A stretch of DNA of 64,000 nucleotides from NCBI GenBank assembly GCA_030220185.1, contig JASPKZ010001241.1:1675501-1739500 (forward strand), written 5' to 3'. The stretch comes from Diploptera punctata (lineage: Eukaryota > Arthropoda > Insecta > Blattodea > Blaberidae). Each line of letters opens with the position of its first letter. The first letter of the stretch is position 1. The position numbers were made by a program, and so were the translations under genes. The notes beneath the pieces are model-generated. The model was not told where the DNA came from. It searched no databases and saw nothing but the letters and a program-made list of their open reading frames with translations. This document shows positions 44,776 through 56,482 of the stretch, in pieces.

Positions 44776-45639
44776 TTTATCTTTTTTTTCACTCTAATAT
44801 AATTGTTATATGACGGTTCTTATCTTATCTGCAAAGGAGGGTACAATTCTAATATTCATGACTATGTGACGTCACCATTCACACTTCTTGAGCCACAACA
44901 CAAGGCTGTAAGAGGTTTTCTTGCGAACTTATTTAATAATATCAAATTATGTCCTAATTTCTGAATATTATGGTAAAAAAGTAACATATTTTTATCGCCC
45001 GCCCATGACATGAGAATTGAACGTTCGGACAGGACAACGGCTACCGGATACGCTTGTTTATATATGTATATATATATTGCTCCCATTAATATTCAATCTT
45101 TCAATTTTCAACTTTTTGCCCCATTTTGTAATATGGAATTGTAATAAGGATAACAATAATTTAACTTCAAAGTATTATAATTAAAAATCTATGGGGGCTA
45201 CAGACTAAGAGGAAAGTAATCTGTTGTTATTACAATCAATCTCGTGGTGACTTCCGTTGAGATGCAGTCACAATATCAAAAATACAATATGAAATTATGA
45301 ACCTGTAACTCCTCCTAATCTGGTAAAAGTGTTAATTTACTAAACGCCTTTCGGGATTTTCAACTCTAGACGCCTGTTCGATCAGACAAATACATGGAGA
45401 GTCTACGCAGATCATCGGTCAGTTCTGTGTCATGCCCACGTCCGGGAAAACAAGAACATTTAAGACAAGAAACATCATTCACTCGTACATTCATACTAAA
45501 CAATGTGAATCTATTGTTTTAATGGACAAATGTTGTTCAAGGACTATTTGGGCCTTACACGTTCTTATCAGTTTTCTTATTGGTGAGGAAGAAAACCTGT
45601 AAAAAGTAAAAACCTCGACAGAATCATCGCCCATGAAAA
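44776..45639. other. AT-rich DNA, nothing recognised
   Basis: Contains (AT)n near 45061-45076 and a weak tRNA-like patch on the minus strand near 45000-45055 that I do not call. Confidence 0.5.
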
Positions 45640-45712
45640 TTGTCCTGAACAAAGATCGAACACAGTCCCGTTCAACTGAGGCATGGACGTTACCACTACA
45701 CCACAATGATGA
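45640..45712 (-). mobile_element. tRNA-like SINE head or tRNA pseudogene
   Basis: Minus strand: CATTGTGGTGTAGTGGTAAC (box A-like) and CTGTGTTCGATCTTTGTTC (box B-like) about 35 bases apart. No closing acceptor stem. Confidence 0.5.
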
Positions 45713-45765
45713 CAGGTTGTTCTTTCATCTTTATAAGACTGATTTGTTATGGTATGTGGAATATT

Positions 45766-48742
45766 TTAGATTTTAGATTTATTTAGCCTGGTGGAGTTAA
45801 GGCCATGTGGCCTTCTCTTCCACTCACCAGGACAAACATATATTACATCAGAATATAACAATCTTAATAAACTCTAATATTAAACACTAAGTAAAAATTT
45901 GATCAAAAGATAATATCTAATATATTATGATCTATAATACAACCAGTTAATATTAGTTAACATTAAGACTAAAACTAATAATAAAATGTATACAACAAGG
46001 CATATTAAATTGTCCCTGTCTAGTGTATATAAACAACAAAGGAAAATAATGAGATATAGAAAACTAATTTTACGATTATACGTACAATATTTAAAACAAA
46101 ACAAATAAATATATTTGTTATTCTTAATATTATTTTCATAAATAATTACATACATTAATATTGCTAAAAGAATATTATCAGTGAGGTGTATAAGTTAGTT
46201 TGTTATTAAATAATTCTTTAGTTTGTTTTTGAAGGATGTTATAGTTTGACAGTCTCTGACATAGGACGGAAGGGAATTCCATGTTTTGGTAAGTGAGACC
46301 GTAAAAGATAATGAATAATACACAGTGTGATGAGGCGGGATATAAAGGACAATGTGCTGATGGGATCGAGTGTCAATATTATGTGTGTCGGATACTCTGA
46401 TGAAGCGGCGTGATAAATAATTAGGCGATGATGTGTGAAGTATTTTATAGAGAAGGGATAAGGAATGGACAGTTCTACGATCTCTTAGACGAAGCCACGA
46501 TAATTGTTCCAGGGACGGTGTAACATGGTCAAATTTGCGAATACCACAAATAAAACGTGCGCAAGAATTATGAACACGTTGAAGTCTTTGAGTGGAAATA
46601 ATATTTAAGTCTGTAAGAAGAGTGTCACAATAATCAAAATGGGGCATTGCAAGTGTTTCTACTAACATTTTCCTAAGGGCGAATGGCAAACAATTTCGTA
46701 CACGATTTAAAGAATGTATTATTGAGAAGACTGCTTTGCATGTATGGTTTATTTGTGTATTCCAATTTAAGTTTTTGTCAATAAAAACTCCTAGAATTTT
46801 TACTGTCTCACTATAAGGGATTTGAACTCCATTTAGTGACACATGCGAAACTGTGTTTAGGTTAATTGTAGATAATAGTCTCTGGTGACCCATAATGATT
46901 GATTGTGACTTTCTAGGATTTAATTGCAGTCCATATTAAACTGACCAAGTCATTAGTGAGTCAATATCCTCGTTAATTTTGGCAACAGCGTCATTTAGTG
47001 AATATTTGTCTGTGTGGATGTAGATTTGCATGTCGTCTGCAAATAAATTATGTTTACAATGCTTTAGGGAGTTAGATATGTCATTTATGTAGATTGAAAA
47101 AAGCAAAGGTCCAAGTACCGAACCCTGTGGAACCCCAGCTTTACGGAAGGACCAAGAAGAACAAAATGTATGATTTCCTACAACAGATTGCTGGCGCTCA
47201 TGAAGGTAGGAATTGAACCATTTCGTGGCACTATCAGAGAGCAAGAGGTTTTTAAGTTTATGAAACAATAAGTCCAAGTCTACCGTGTCGAATGCTTTAG
47301 TAAAGTCCAGTAATGTAAGAATGGTAAGCTTTCGATTATCAGCAGCTTCGCGTATGTCTTCGCAAATATTTAGTAGAGCAGTATTTGTATTGTGTCCTGT
47401 CCTGAAGCCTGACTGAAATTGATCTAGAAGTTTGTGTTCATTTAGGTAGTCAGTCAGTTAGTTGTTTATGGACTAATCGTTCCAGAGCTTTTGAAAGGAT
47501 AGGTAAAATGCTAATGGGTCGGAAGTCGTTCGGGGTTGAGGGCGTTTTAACTTTAGGCAGTGGGCGTACGAGGGCTTGTTTCCACAATGAGGCATATGTA
47601 GAAGTTTGTAGTGAGGAGTTAAAAATATGAGTTATAGTAGGTAGTATATCTTCGATTATTTTATTCAGTGAAGTAATATTTATACGGTCAGTTCCTTCTG
47701 CTTTGGTTTTTATTCGCATGATGGCTTTCTTTACGTCGTAATCTGTAACATATGAGAAGTGGAAATGTTCTCTGTTGATTTGTCAGTGATAATTAATTTA
47801 TTGTTTGTTCTTTATCCTTTGGACTAGTAGTTATACCTGTGAAGTGATTATTGAGTGTGTCCAGGGAAACAGGTAATTTGTCTACCTGTGTGTCTTTTCT
47901 CCCAATTCCCATTCTATTCAAATTTTTCCAGATTTCTGAAGTATTGGTATCTGTTAGGCTGTATAAATGTCTAAGTTTGGCGTTTCTTATAGCGTCATTT
48001 GTCTTTTTACGTAACTGTTTATATTGATTGAGATTTGTGTCTGTTTTGTCGAGTCTATATTTCTTATTTGCTGCGTCTCTATCAGCCATCAAGTTAAGAA
48101 TTGAAAGAGTCATCCAGGGTACAGGGCGTCGTTTCACGAGTTTAGTTTTTGTGGGGCGTGTCTGTTGTATAATTGTAGTATAACGTCATTTAGTGTCTCA
48201 ACTTTTTCATCTACAGAATGCAGCGTCCATATTGAATGCCACGGCATCAGCATAGCTTCTTCAATTAGGGCTGCATTGTCTATATGTTTTAAGTCTCTAA
48301 ACGTAATAGTCTTTCGAGTCGGTTTAGGGCACTGCAGTGAATATGCTAAGAATATAATATCATGTGCTGATATACCCGGGGCTGGCAGTTGCCCGTGAGT
48401 AAGTACTCTGTCTGGATTATTAGTTGCAATTAAGTCAAGTAAAGTCTCAGAGTGATGAGTATGATGTGTAGGTCGTAGGGGTAGGAGAGTCATATCACAA
48501 GCCTGGAACGTAGCCATCAGTTGTTGTGTATGTCTGTTATCAGTGTCTAGTATATTTATATTAAAGTCGCCCATAACGATAACGTGTTCATATTGTATTC
48601 GCGCGTTTTGTAAAGTGGACTCAATTGCAGCGATGGCTTTTATTTTAGGAGGTTGGTACACTACACAGAGAAGACATTTTTTCAAACTGACAAATATTTC
48701 TATGAACATAATTTCGGCAAATGGTTCGTTATTTGAATAGAT
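45766..48742 (-). mobile_element. CR1/L2-like LINE, downstream copy, 5'-truncated
   Basis: Runs on the minus strand from inside the endonuclease domain to its 3' end (hairpin AAGGCC-ACAT-GGCCTT at 45799-45814, then AACTCCACCAGGCTAAATAAA). It lies directly downstream of the second copy, with its truncated 5' edge against the other element's tail. Several frame breaks. Confidence 0.85.
46195..48736 (-). pseudogene. LINE endonuclease-reverse transcriptase, broken
   Basis: In order on the minus strand: KKCLLCVVYQPPK, MGDFNINILDTDN, SETLLDLIAT and APGISAHDIIF (endonuclease second half, to 48134); KKYRLDKTDTNLNQYKQLR (48137-47793); ALVRPLPKVKTPSTPNDFRP (RT motif 1); LLFHKLKNLLLSD, GVPQGSVLGPLLFSIYIND and HNLFADDMQIY (catalytic FADD, 47277-46936); then KILGVFIDKNLNWNTQI, MPHFDYCDTLL and TWNSLPSYVRDCQ to the stop at 46195. 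At least four frameshifts or stops. Confidence 0.87.
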
Positions 48743-48804
48743 TTGAATAGATTTATTTAGCCTGGTGGAGTTAAGGCCATGTGGCCTTCTCTTCCACTCA
48801 CCAG

Positions 48805-48972
48805 AACAAACATATGTTACATATGAATACAAAAAAATTACAATAATAGTCATATTAAATAGGACAAACATTTGTTCCATATAAATACAAAAAAATTACA
48901 ATAATAGTCATATTAAACACGACATACATATGTTACATATGAATACAAAAAGATTACAATAATAGACATTGA
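48805..48972. repeat. 58-bp tandem repeat in the LINE 3' UTR
   Basis: Nearly three units starting at 48806, 48864 and 48922, each with ACAAACATATGTT-like, GAATACAAAAA and ATTACAATAATAG. Absent from the downstream copy, which has a single unit-like stretch. Confidence 0.88.
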
Positions 48973-49260
48973 ACAATTAATTATCTGTCATATTGAATAA
49001 TAATGAAAATAATGTCTAATAATACAATGAAACTAAGTACAATTAAAATTAAATTAATGATACAATGAATTAAAAAAAAGGAATAACAGCTCGAATCTAC
49101 TATACGTAAAAAGAAAAGAAAAAAATGCAAAGAAAGTAATAAACTACAATGAATTAATCTACGCTTTTTATACAAGGCATTAGGTAAATATATTAACAAA
49201 TCCTAAGTTTATTTTTATTAAATAATGCAAAAACGCATTATTAATTCTTAAAAAGTAATA

Positions 49261-51986
49261 TTAGTGAGTTGTTTCTGTTAGTAATTTTATTTTCAATTTG
49301 TTTCTGAAAGATTGTAAAGTTTGGCAGTCTCTGACATAGAGTGGAAGTGAATTCCATGTTCTAGCAAGAGATACTGTAAAAGATTTCGAATAATAGGTAG
49401 TGTGATGAGGAGGGATATATAGGGAACTGTGCTCAAGGGATCGGGTATCTAAGTTATGTGTATCAGAGAGTTTAGTGAAGTGGTGTGATAAATAATAAGC
49501 TAATGATGTGTGTAATATTTTATAGAGAAGGCATAGGAAATGGATGGTTCTACGATCTTGTAGACGAAGCCATGACAATTGTTCCAGGGATGGTGTAACG
49601 TGATCAAATCTACGTATACCACAAATAAAACGTATGCAAGAATTGTGAACACGTTGAAGTCTTTGGGTAAGAACAGTATTTAGGTCAGTAAAAAGAGTAT
49701 CACAATAATCAAAATGGGGCATTGCAAGTGTTTCTACTAACATTTTTCTTAAAGAAAACGGTAAACAATTTCTTATACGATTTAATGAGTGTATTATTGA
49801 GAAGATAGTTTTGCAAATGTTATATTTGTTTATTCCAAATTACATGTTTATCCATAAACACTCCTAGATTTTTTACTGTCTCACTATAAGGGATCTGAAC
49901 CCCATTAAGTGACACATGTAATACTGCATTTGTGTTAATTGAGGATAATAGTCTCTGATGGCCCATAAATGATTGCTTGTGTCTTTCAGGATTTAATTGA
50001 AGTCCATATTTCTCTGTCCACGCCGTTAGCGAGTCAAGGTCCTCATTAATTTTGGTTACCGCGTCATTTAAAGAATATTTGTCTGAGTGAAGGTAGATCT
50101 GCCTGTCGTCCGAGAATAAATGATGTTTGCAATGTTTTAGGGAGTCGGATATGTCGTTTATATAGATTGAAAAAAGCAATGGGCCGAGCACCGAGCCCTG
50201 TGGAACTCCAGCTTTACGGTAGGTCCAAGAAGAGCGTAATGTAGAATTTCCTACAACATATTGCTGGCGCTCACGAAGGTAGGAGTTGAACCATTGCGTG
50301 ACACTGTCAGAAAGTGAGAGGTTTTTTAGTTTAAGCAACAATAAGTCCAAGTCTACCGTGTCAAATGCTTTACTAAAGTCAAGTAGTGTAAGAATAGTAA
50401 GTTTTCGATTATCAGATGCTTCGCGTATGTCTTCACATATATTTAGTAGAGCAGTATTTGTATTGTGTCCTGTCCTGAAGCCTGATTGGTATTGATCTAA
50501 TAGGTCGTGTTCAGTTAGGTAGTCAGTCAGTTGTTTATGGACTAATCGATCCAAAGCTTTTGAAAGGGTAGGTAAAATACTAATGGGTCGAAAATCGTTA
50601 GGAGTTAAGGGAGTTTTTACTTTCGGGAGTGGGCGTACAATTGCTTGCTTCCATAATGTGGGATATATAGAGGTCTGTAGTGAGGAGTTGAAAACATGAG
50701 TTATGGTAGGTAGTAAAACGTCGATTATTTTGTTAAGTAGAGTGATATTTATACGGTCAGTACCTTCTGCTCTGTTTTTATTCGTTTGAGAGCTTTCTTT
50801 ATGTCATTTTCTGTAAGATATGAAAAATGGAAATGTTCTCTGTCTGGTGGATTTGTCAATAGTAGTTTATTGTGTGTGTTTGTCTTTAGGAGTAAAGAAT
50901 GTGCTTGTAAAGTGGTTATTAAGTGTGTTCAGAGAAACAGGTAGTTTTTCTACCTGTGTGTCTTTCCTTCCTACACCCATTTTATTCAGATTTTTCCAAA
51001 TATCTGGGTTATTGTTAATAGGTTCAGTAAGGCTGTATAGATGTCTAAGTTTGGCGTTTCTGATAGTTAGAGTAGTCTTGTTACGTAACCGTTTATAGTG
51101 ATTGAGATTTATGTCAGTTTTGTCGACTCTATATTTCCGATATGCTGCGTCTCTTTCAGTCATCAAGTCACGAATGTTAGCAGACATCCAGGGAGCAGGG
51201 TGTCGTTTCACTAGTTTAGTTTTCAGTGGGGCGTGTCTGTCATATAGTTGTAATATAAGGTTATTTAATGCTTCAACTTTTTCGTCAACAGAATTCAATG
51301 TCCATATGGTATGCCAGGGTAATTTTATAGCGTCTTCAAGTAGAGCTGCATTGTTTATATGTTTTAGGTCTCTATATGTGATAGTCTTACGAGCTACTTT
51401 AGGGCACTGCAGTGAATATGCTAAGAATATAATATCATGTGCTGATATTCCGGGAGCTGACAGTTGCCCGTGGGTTAGTACTCTGTCTGGATTATTAGTA
51501 GCAATTAAGTCAAGTAAAGTCTCAGAGTGATTGGTGTGATGTGTAGGCTGTAAGGGAAGGATAGTCATATCACAAGCTTGAAATAGATAGATACACAATT
51601 TTAGGAGTAAGGTCTGTTCTAACGAAGGCTCCAATACCGCCCCCGCGACTGTAAACATGATCGTGTCTAAGAAAAGTATAACCATCCATGTCAATTAAAG
51701 AAGAGGTAATGTTGGGATATAGCCACGTTTCAGATATGAGGAGAGCATGAATATTTAAAGAGAAGAAAATTGTTCTGATTTCATCTATATGTGCAGTAAT
51801 ACTTTGAGCATTGAAATGGACTACCTGCAAGGAAGTACGGTATGGGGATAAAGATATTTCTAAAGCATTCCTTGAAGTAGTGGAGTCGAGCAGGGGTGTG
51901 GGAAGGTTATTGTCCTGTAGCCTGTCAAAGACTGTCAAAGGAAAATCATCATTTAAACGAAAAATGGTCGTAAAATATTTCAACAA
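49261..51986 (-). pseudogene. LINE ORF2 (endonuclease-RT), broken
   Basis: Minus-strand pieces: VVHFNAQSITAHIDEI and ALLISETWLYPN (endonuclease start, catalytic Glu; 51986-51570). A deletion near 51590 removes the middle of the endonuclease including the GDFN motif, so the next piece starts at FQACDMTILPL and contains APGISAHDIIF (51590-50867). RT pieces: RLVHKQLTDYLTEHDLLDQY, LLDFSKAFDTVDLDLL, GVPQGSVLGPLLFSIYIND and HLFSDDRQIY (FADD changed to FSDD; 50554-49820). The C-terminus TWNSLPLYVRDCQ ends near 49261. Non-functional. Confidence 0.88.
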
Positions 51987-52099
51987 ACTTAAAAACTAAA
52001 CTTGGTATCACGTCACTAAGAATATCTTAATTTTATGTACTATTAATAAAATGTTTAAAGTGATAACTGTCGGTTATTCACTGGCCGTGTTCGCACTAA

Positions 52100-52756
52100 T
52101 TATATTTCTGAGGCCCGGAGAATGATACGTTTGTTGTCTCCTTCTTTAACATGGATTGCTCCGTCAATTGTCCACACATTTGTTACACCATATTTGGAGA
52201 TGCATTCTTTTAATAGCTTATACCTCATTTGAGTTAAGTCTTCCCTAATTGTTATACCACTCCCTTTCAGCTGTTTTTTGTTCTGGAAAACCTCTCTCTT
52301 TTTCCTATAGCTTACGAATTTGACGATAACCGGCCGTGGCCGGTCCGCCTTTCTCCCCACACGATGACTCCTATCAATATCACATGTCTCTAATTTAACA
52401 CCTATTTTAGACGCCACATCGACAGCTATTTTGTCTGTATCCTCAGCGTCCATCTCAGGGATACCAAAGATATGTAAGCATTGGCGGCGTTGGTACTGTT
52501 CAAGAGAATCAGTTTTTTCGCACAACAATTGTTCTAGTTTCATCATTTTAGCATCCCTTTCCTGTAACGACAGCTCCAACTGTTTAATGGCCTCAGTGTT
52601 CCGATCTATGGTTGTTTTCAACTCAATCACCATCGCCTCACGCACCGAGTCCTTTAGCAGCTGCAACATGGCAGGGTCCCTCAAACATTCCTGCATCACA
52701 CGCTTTGTCATTTCTTCTTTATTATCGTCGGAATTCTTTGTTTTGCGTGGCGCCAT
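52100..52756 (-). CDS. LINE ORF1: coiled-coil RNA-binding protein, intact
   Basis: A nucleic-acid chaperone that packages LINE RNA. An intact frame; I chose the ATG at 52756 (MAPRKTKNSD), giving 218 codons, because the 38 codons before it are hydrophobic and unlike the family. Residues about 10-90 are a charged coiled coil (RNTEAIKQLELSLQERDAKM). LEQYQRRQCLHIFGIPE and DIDRSHRVGRKADRPRPVIV follow, the RRM-like and C-terminal pattern of the Transposase_22/LINE ORF1 type. It ends IILRASEI. It lies about 110 bases upstream of ORF2. The only intact coding region of this element. Confidence 0.82.
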   Translation of the reverse strand: MAPRKTKNSDDNKEEMTKRVMQECLRDPAMLQLLKDSVREAMVIELKTTIDRNTEAIKQLELSLQERDAKMMKLEQLLCEKTDSLEQYQRRQCLHIFGIPEMDAEDTDKIAVDVASKIGVKLETCDIDRSHRVGRKADRPRPVIVKFVSYRKKREVFQNKKQLKGSGITIREDLTQMRYKLLKECISKYGVTNVWTIDGAIHVKEGDNKRIILRASEI

Positions 52757-52899
52757 TATTACAGAATAAATGTATACACAAATAAATTCAAAATATCCGA
52801 TACTACATGTAAAATACAAACAATCACCTGCTGAAAACTGTGCAAAAACACGAGCGACCAGTATATTCACTACTCACTGTCCGCCATGACACTGGTATG

Positions 52900-53390
52900 C
52901 GTGTGTCAATTATTCTTTAGGGGCGCACAGTTGTATAAACGAAAGCGTTTATTTAGTTTTCTATGAACTTAAAAATACTTCATTTTTCAAAAGAAATACC
53001 AAATCACTAAAATCAGAATGCAACACGACCTAGCGGACGAACGATTAAAACGGTACATCATTTAAGAAGGATCATTTTTTGTTAAGGAACATCCATCCGA
53101 CACATTGTTTATGGTACGCTCAACGACAGTAATTAAGTGGTTCTTATTCAGATATTATGCCTTCACTCTGTCGTACAAGTGACGTGAGGGAATGGCGAAT
53201 TGGTGAACTGTTTGTTCTTACGTCATTTTATATAACAAAGTTTAAAAAAATAATAATTCTTACTATTATTATATTATATTATATAGACATGTACTACGTA
53301 ATTTAAACATTATTTATATGCAATGTTTTGTGTGCATACCAGCGTCAACACAAACATTCCTCGTGATCCGACCTGCGCAGTACTATAGTG
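52900..53390. other. AT-rich DNA, nothing recognised
   Basis: May contain the last bases of the LINE 5' UTR; no supported feature. Confidence 0.5.
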
Positions 53391-53492
53391 TAAAAGAATT
53401 AAGTTGGCATGATTTCTGCTATCCTTGTCTAGAGAACTGTTCTTCCACCCTTCGCAAAACACAATGGGCTACCCTTGTAAAATTACTTAGGA

Positions 53493-53825
53493 ATGCTAGC
53501 AAAATTCCACCCCCACTTCCGTCCAGTCACTTTTGTGTCAGGTAAGTTTTGTCAGTGGCGATTGGTTCAGAGTGCTCTGTTAAAAGTGACTGCAGAACAT
53601 TGGAGAAGAGCGTGTGAACACACTGACAAGATTGAAGAGTCATATTGGCAGGCAGACGGTTTAATAAACGAAATTAGTGATCGGTTTGAAATAAATTTAG
53701 AAGATTCCGACGACGATGAAAATGAAGACATAGAAACTTGCCAGGAAGATTCTTTAGAAGAAGGGAATGCCACCACTGATCCATGTTCACTACAGGGAGT
53801 GTCTGCCCTACCGCTGTCACCGTGA
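53493..53825 (+). CDS. Unrecognised ORF with an acidic C-terminus
   Basis: 110 codons: LLKVTAEHWRRACEHTDKIE and YWQADGLINEISDRFEINLE, then a strongly acidic run (DSDDDENEDIE) and the end GVSALPLSP. The look (HV-K-EE-YW-D, acidic tail, PL-SP end) is like the C-terminus of pogo/Tigger or Jerky-type DDE proteins, but I see no catalytic domain before it. A CAG-GTAAGT splice-donor-like sequence lies at 53537-53545 inside the frame, so the true structure may differ. Either a transposon remnant or the last exon of a host gene. Low certainty. Confidence 0.4.
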   Translation: MLAKFHPHFRPVTFVSGKFCQWRLVQSALLKVTAEHWRRACEHTDKIEESYWQADGLINEISDRFEINLEDSDDDENEDIETCQEDSLEEGNATTDPCSLQGVSALPLSP

Positions 53826-54012
53826 AGAGATATGCGTATGAGTGAGAAAGAAGATGGTGAGTACTCTCTTTCTCTTTCTAAAATATTCTAGACACTTTAG
53901 CCCTCATGGACTATAGTGACTTCATTGCTGCTGTGAGGGTAAACTGAGTGATATGGTGATGAGTTACGATCGATTAAAATTAAACGATGCACTTATAACT
54001 TAGATATCCCTC

Positions 54013-54303
54013 CATCTATAGTAATTCTGCCCGAGGGCAGGTATTTCACTGTAATCATAGCATTTTCATGCTATTCTTTGCAGTTTTACTAGGGAATTAT
54101 AGGTGTAGGACGATGGTAAGGATGATGATGATGGCCGGATGATTTTCGGGGGCCGTTGGGCCCTAAGCGTCCTGGCATTTGTCTTACTGGTGAGGAAAAA
54201 CTCCGAGTAAAAATCTCACCCAGAAGCATGTCCCGACAGGGAATCAAACCCGGGCCCGCTGCGTGTCAAGGTAGCACGCCACCTCGAGACCACAGCGGTG
54301 GAC
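54013..54303 (-). mobile_element. tRNA-derived SINE, family A (minus), full length
   Basis: Minus-strand head GTCCACCGCTGTGGTCTCGA with GGGTTTGATTCCC (box B-like). The 3' hairpins are present as ATAGCAT-GAAA-ATGCTAT and CTGCCC-TC-GGGCAG. It lies 190 bases after the acidic ORF. Confidence 0.9.
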
Positions 54304-55740
54304 AACTTGGATATGGAGAATAAATATATTTTTTAAATAAAGATAAAAGGCAGATTATGACCGATAAGTGTTCCAACGAAATAAGTGGAAACATTTGTGA
54401 TTTTAGAAAGACAAAGGGCCACGACTGTCTGGCAAAAACACCTTTACAAAATCAATGTTCTGCCTCCACCGAAAAGCATTTTATGCAATCACCCAGACGA
54501 AGAATTAGACGAAGGTAATCTGAACAACTGTATCCCTGCCAAACATGAAGATTCTATAAGACCTCAAAGTATTGGAGAGCAAGACAGCTAATGACTTCAG
54601 GTTATATGCAGCATATTTAGATAGCAACAACATTCGTGACGTCGGATGATTGTTACCATGCAAAAAATATAAACCTCAACATTTTAAATACGGACGTAAA
54701 GCAGAAGATTTAAGCTGTTATTGTGTTTAGTATATCTTCTTGGACTTGTATAAGAATATAAAGAGGAACAAATTTAAAACGACATTTCACACAGTAATTT
54801 AAAAATGTAAATTTCCTATTAAATTAAGCTAAAGGTGTTCCAAAATAGGATAGGCTACCATGCCAAATAAGCGGCCCATATGGGATCAAAATGGTGAATG
54901 GAGAAACTTTCGCAATGAGGAACCCCATACATTATATTTTTGTAGCAATAATCGGGGTTAACATACCTGGATAGTGACATGTTGAGGTCATGTAGTACGA
55001 TTTAGTGAGAGTACACATATTTTAAAATTGTTTATCGGAAAACACTTGCACAAATTACTTAGTAGGTAGACCTAGGCGTAGATGGTAACACAATCAGATG
55101 GATCGGGACCGTGAACTGGATTCGGTTGGTTGAGTATATAGTCCATAATATGACCTTAGCTAATGCAGAATTTTACATTCTGATTACATTGAGCAACAAT
55201 AAAGAACCTTTTTTTGTCTCAGAAAGACAAATATGTGATTCTGATAGTATTTTTTTCTCCTGAATTCAAGTATGATATCGAGTTTTCTCCATCACGCAAG
55301 AATTTCGAGAGACAGGCATTTATAATTTCAAACACTTAAATATTTTCTACATTCGTAACTACACAATTTTGGAAAATTCGGACTCACCTAGAAAGTAAGA
55401 AATGACGATTTTCTGCTATATTTCGCCTGTGGAGCATCCCTCTTGATGGTTAAACAATAATAATCCAGCATGTTAGGATTCCATTTGCCTTGATACCTCT
55501 ATTCCATAGCTAAAATCAGTTGAGTTAGCTCATTTGGTGTTATTTTACAATGGACAAATTGACGAAAAAACGTATATATAAAAATAATTATTTAAATCCA
55601 TTAATCGAAATTGAAACAAAACAAAAATTTGGGCGATGGAGAAATTCCGAATACATATTGAAAACGCGATATAAAACTGCACTAAGTACAAATATTGGTA
55701 CTCATGAGACAAAAATCATGTTGGCTAGTGTTATGTAAGC
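54304..55740. other. AT-rich DNA, nothing recognised
   Basis: Short frames of about 60-70 codons (for example from 54385 and 55550) have no recognisable motif and are not called. Confidence 0.5.
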
Positions 55741-56001
55741 TCTAGATTTATGTACATAAGGACTGAAATACATAAGGAAGAGTTATGTAAGTAAGTAGGT
55801 GAAAGAATCAATGTAAAACAAGTTATTATCCTATAAAATGTTGTTTGTACATGAAATTTACATTGCTACATTTAATGTATATTTAACTGTTTATAATTAG
55901 TATAGTGTATATCTATATTTGTCAAATATTTATTTGTATTTTTGCTGGATGAGTGGAAGAGAAGGCCTTATGGCCTTAACTCTGCCAGAATAAATAAAGC
56001 A
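55741..56001 (+). mobile_element. CR1/L2-like LINE 3' UTR end
   Basis: GAGTGGAAGAGAAGGCCTTA and the hairpin AAGGCC-TTAT-GGCCTT (55962-55977), then AACTCTGCCAGAATAAATAAAG, match the ends of the LINEs at 34.0, 45.8 and 48.7 kb in the opposite orientation. Only about 60 bases match clearly; the left limit is a guess. Confidence 0.65.
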
Positions 56002-56046
56002 TTATTATTATTATTATTATTATTGTTATTATTATTATTATTGTTA

Positions 56047-56087
<41 letters not shown>
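56002..56087. repeat. (ATT)n microsatellite
   Basis: ATT trinucleotides with a few GTT variants, directly after the LINE end; probably its expanded tail. Confidence 0.95.
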
Positions 56088-56444
56088 ATATAACCTAAAT
56101 CTTAATATTCATAGTATCCATCATCGAATAGGAAAAAGTGACGAGTAAAGAACTTCATGCTAAATGGAGAAAAGAAAAAGGACTACGATTGAATAAAATA
56201 AAATGATCATATTTTATCATGACGAACTGTGCTGTGTAATGTTTATGTGAAAAAAAGTGAAATCTATTATAATGAATGCATGACACAAAAATATCATTGG
56301 TTCAATTGGCGTAACGAGAATGTGGATAAATACACCAAATTTACGCATACGACAAGGAATTATACATATTGAGCGATTTTGGTAACAAAATTCCGTGAGG
56401 TAAATAGGAGTTAAACAACGTATTCTTAGGAAATAAAAAAGTTG

Positions 56445-56445
<1 letters not shown>

Positions 56446-56477
<32 letters not shown>
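56446..56477. repeat. (AT)n microsatellite
   Basis: About 15 AT units. Confidence 0.95.

Positions 56478-56482
<5 letters not shown>

Larger units (their letters stand above)
48747..52895 (-). mobile_element. CR1/L2-like LINE, upstream copy, near full length
   Basis: About 4.1 kb on the minus strand with ORF1, ORF2 and a 0.5-kb 3' UTR. The 3' hairpin AAGGCC-ACAT-GGCCTT is at 48773-48788 and the tail is AAATCTATTCAAATCTATTC. The 5' end is not sharply defined (near the minus-strand start around 52890). Roughly 80-85 percent like the downstream copy, so a different insertion and not a local duplication. Confidence 0.83.

Noticed and set aside
45000..45055. tRNA-like patch on the minus strand
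   Set aside because: Only a weak box B-like match; box A is not recognisable.
52431..52769. Plus-strand frame over the LINE ORF1
   Set aside because: Antisense of the coiled-coil ORF1.
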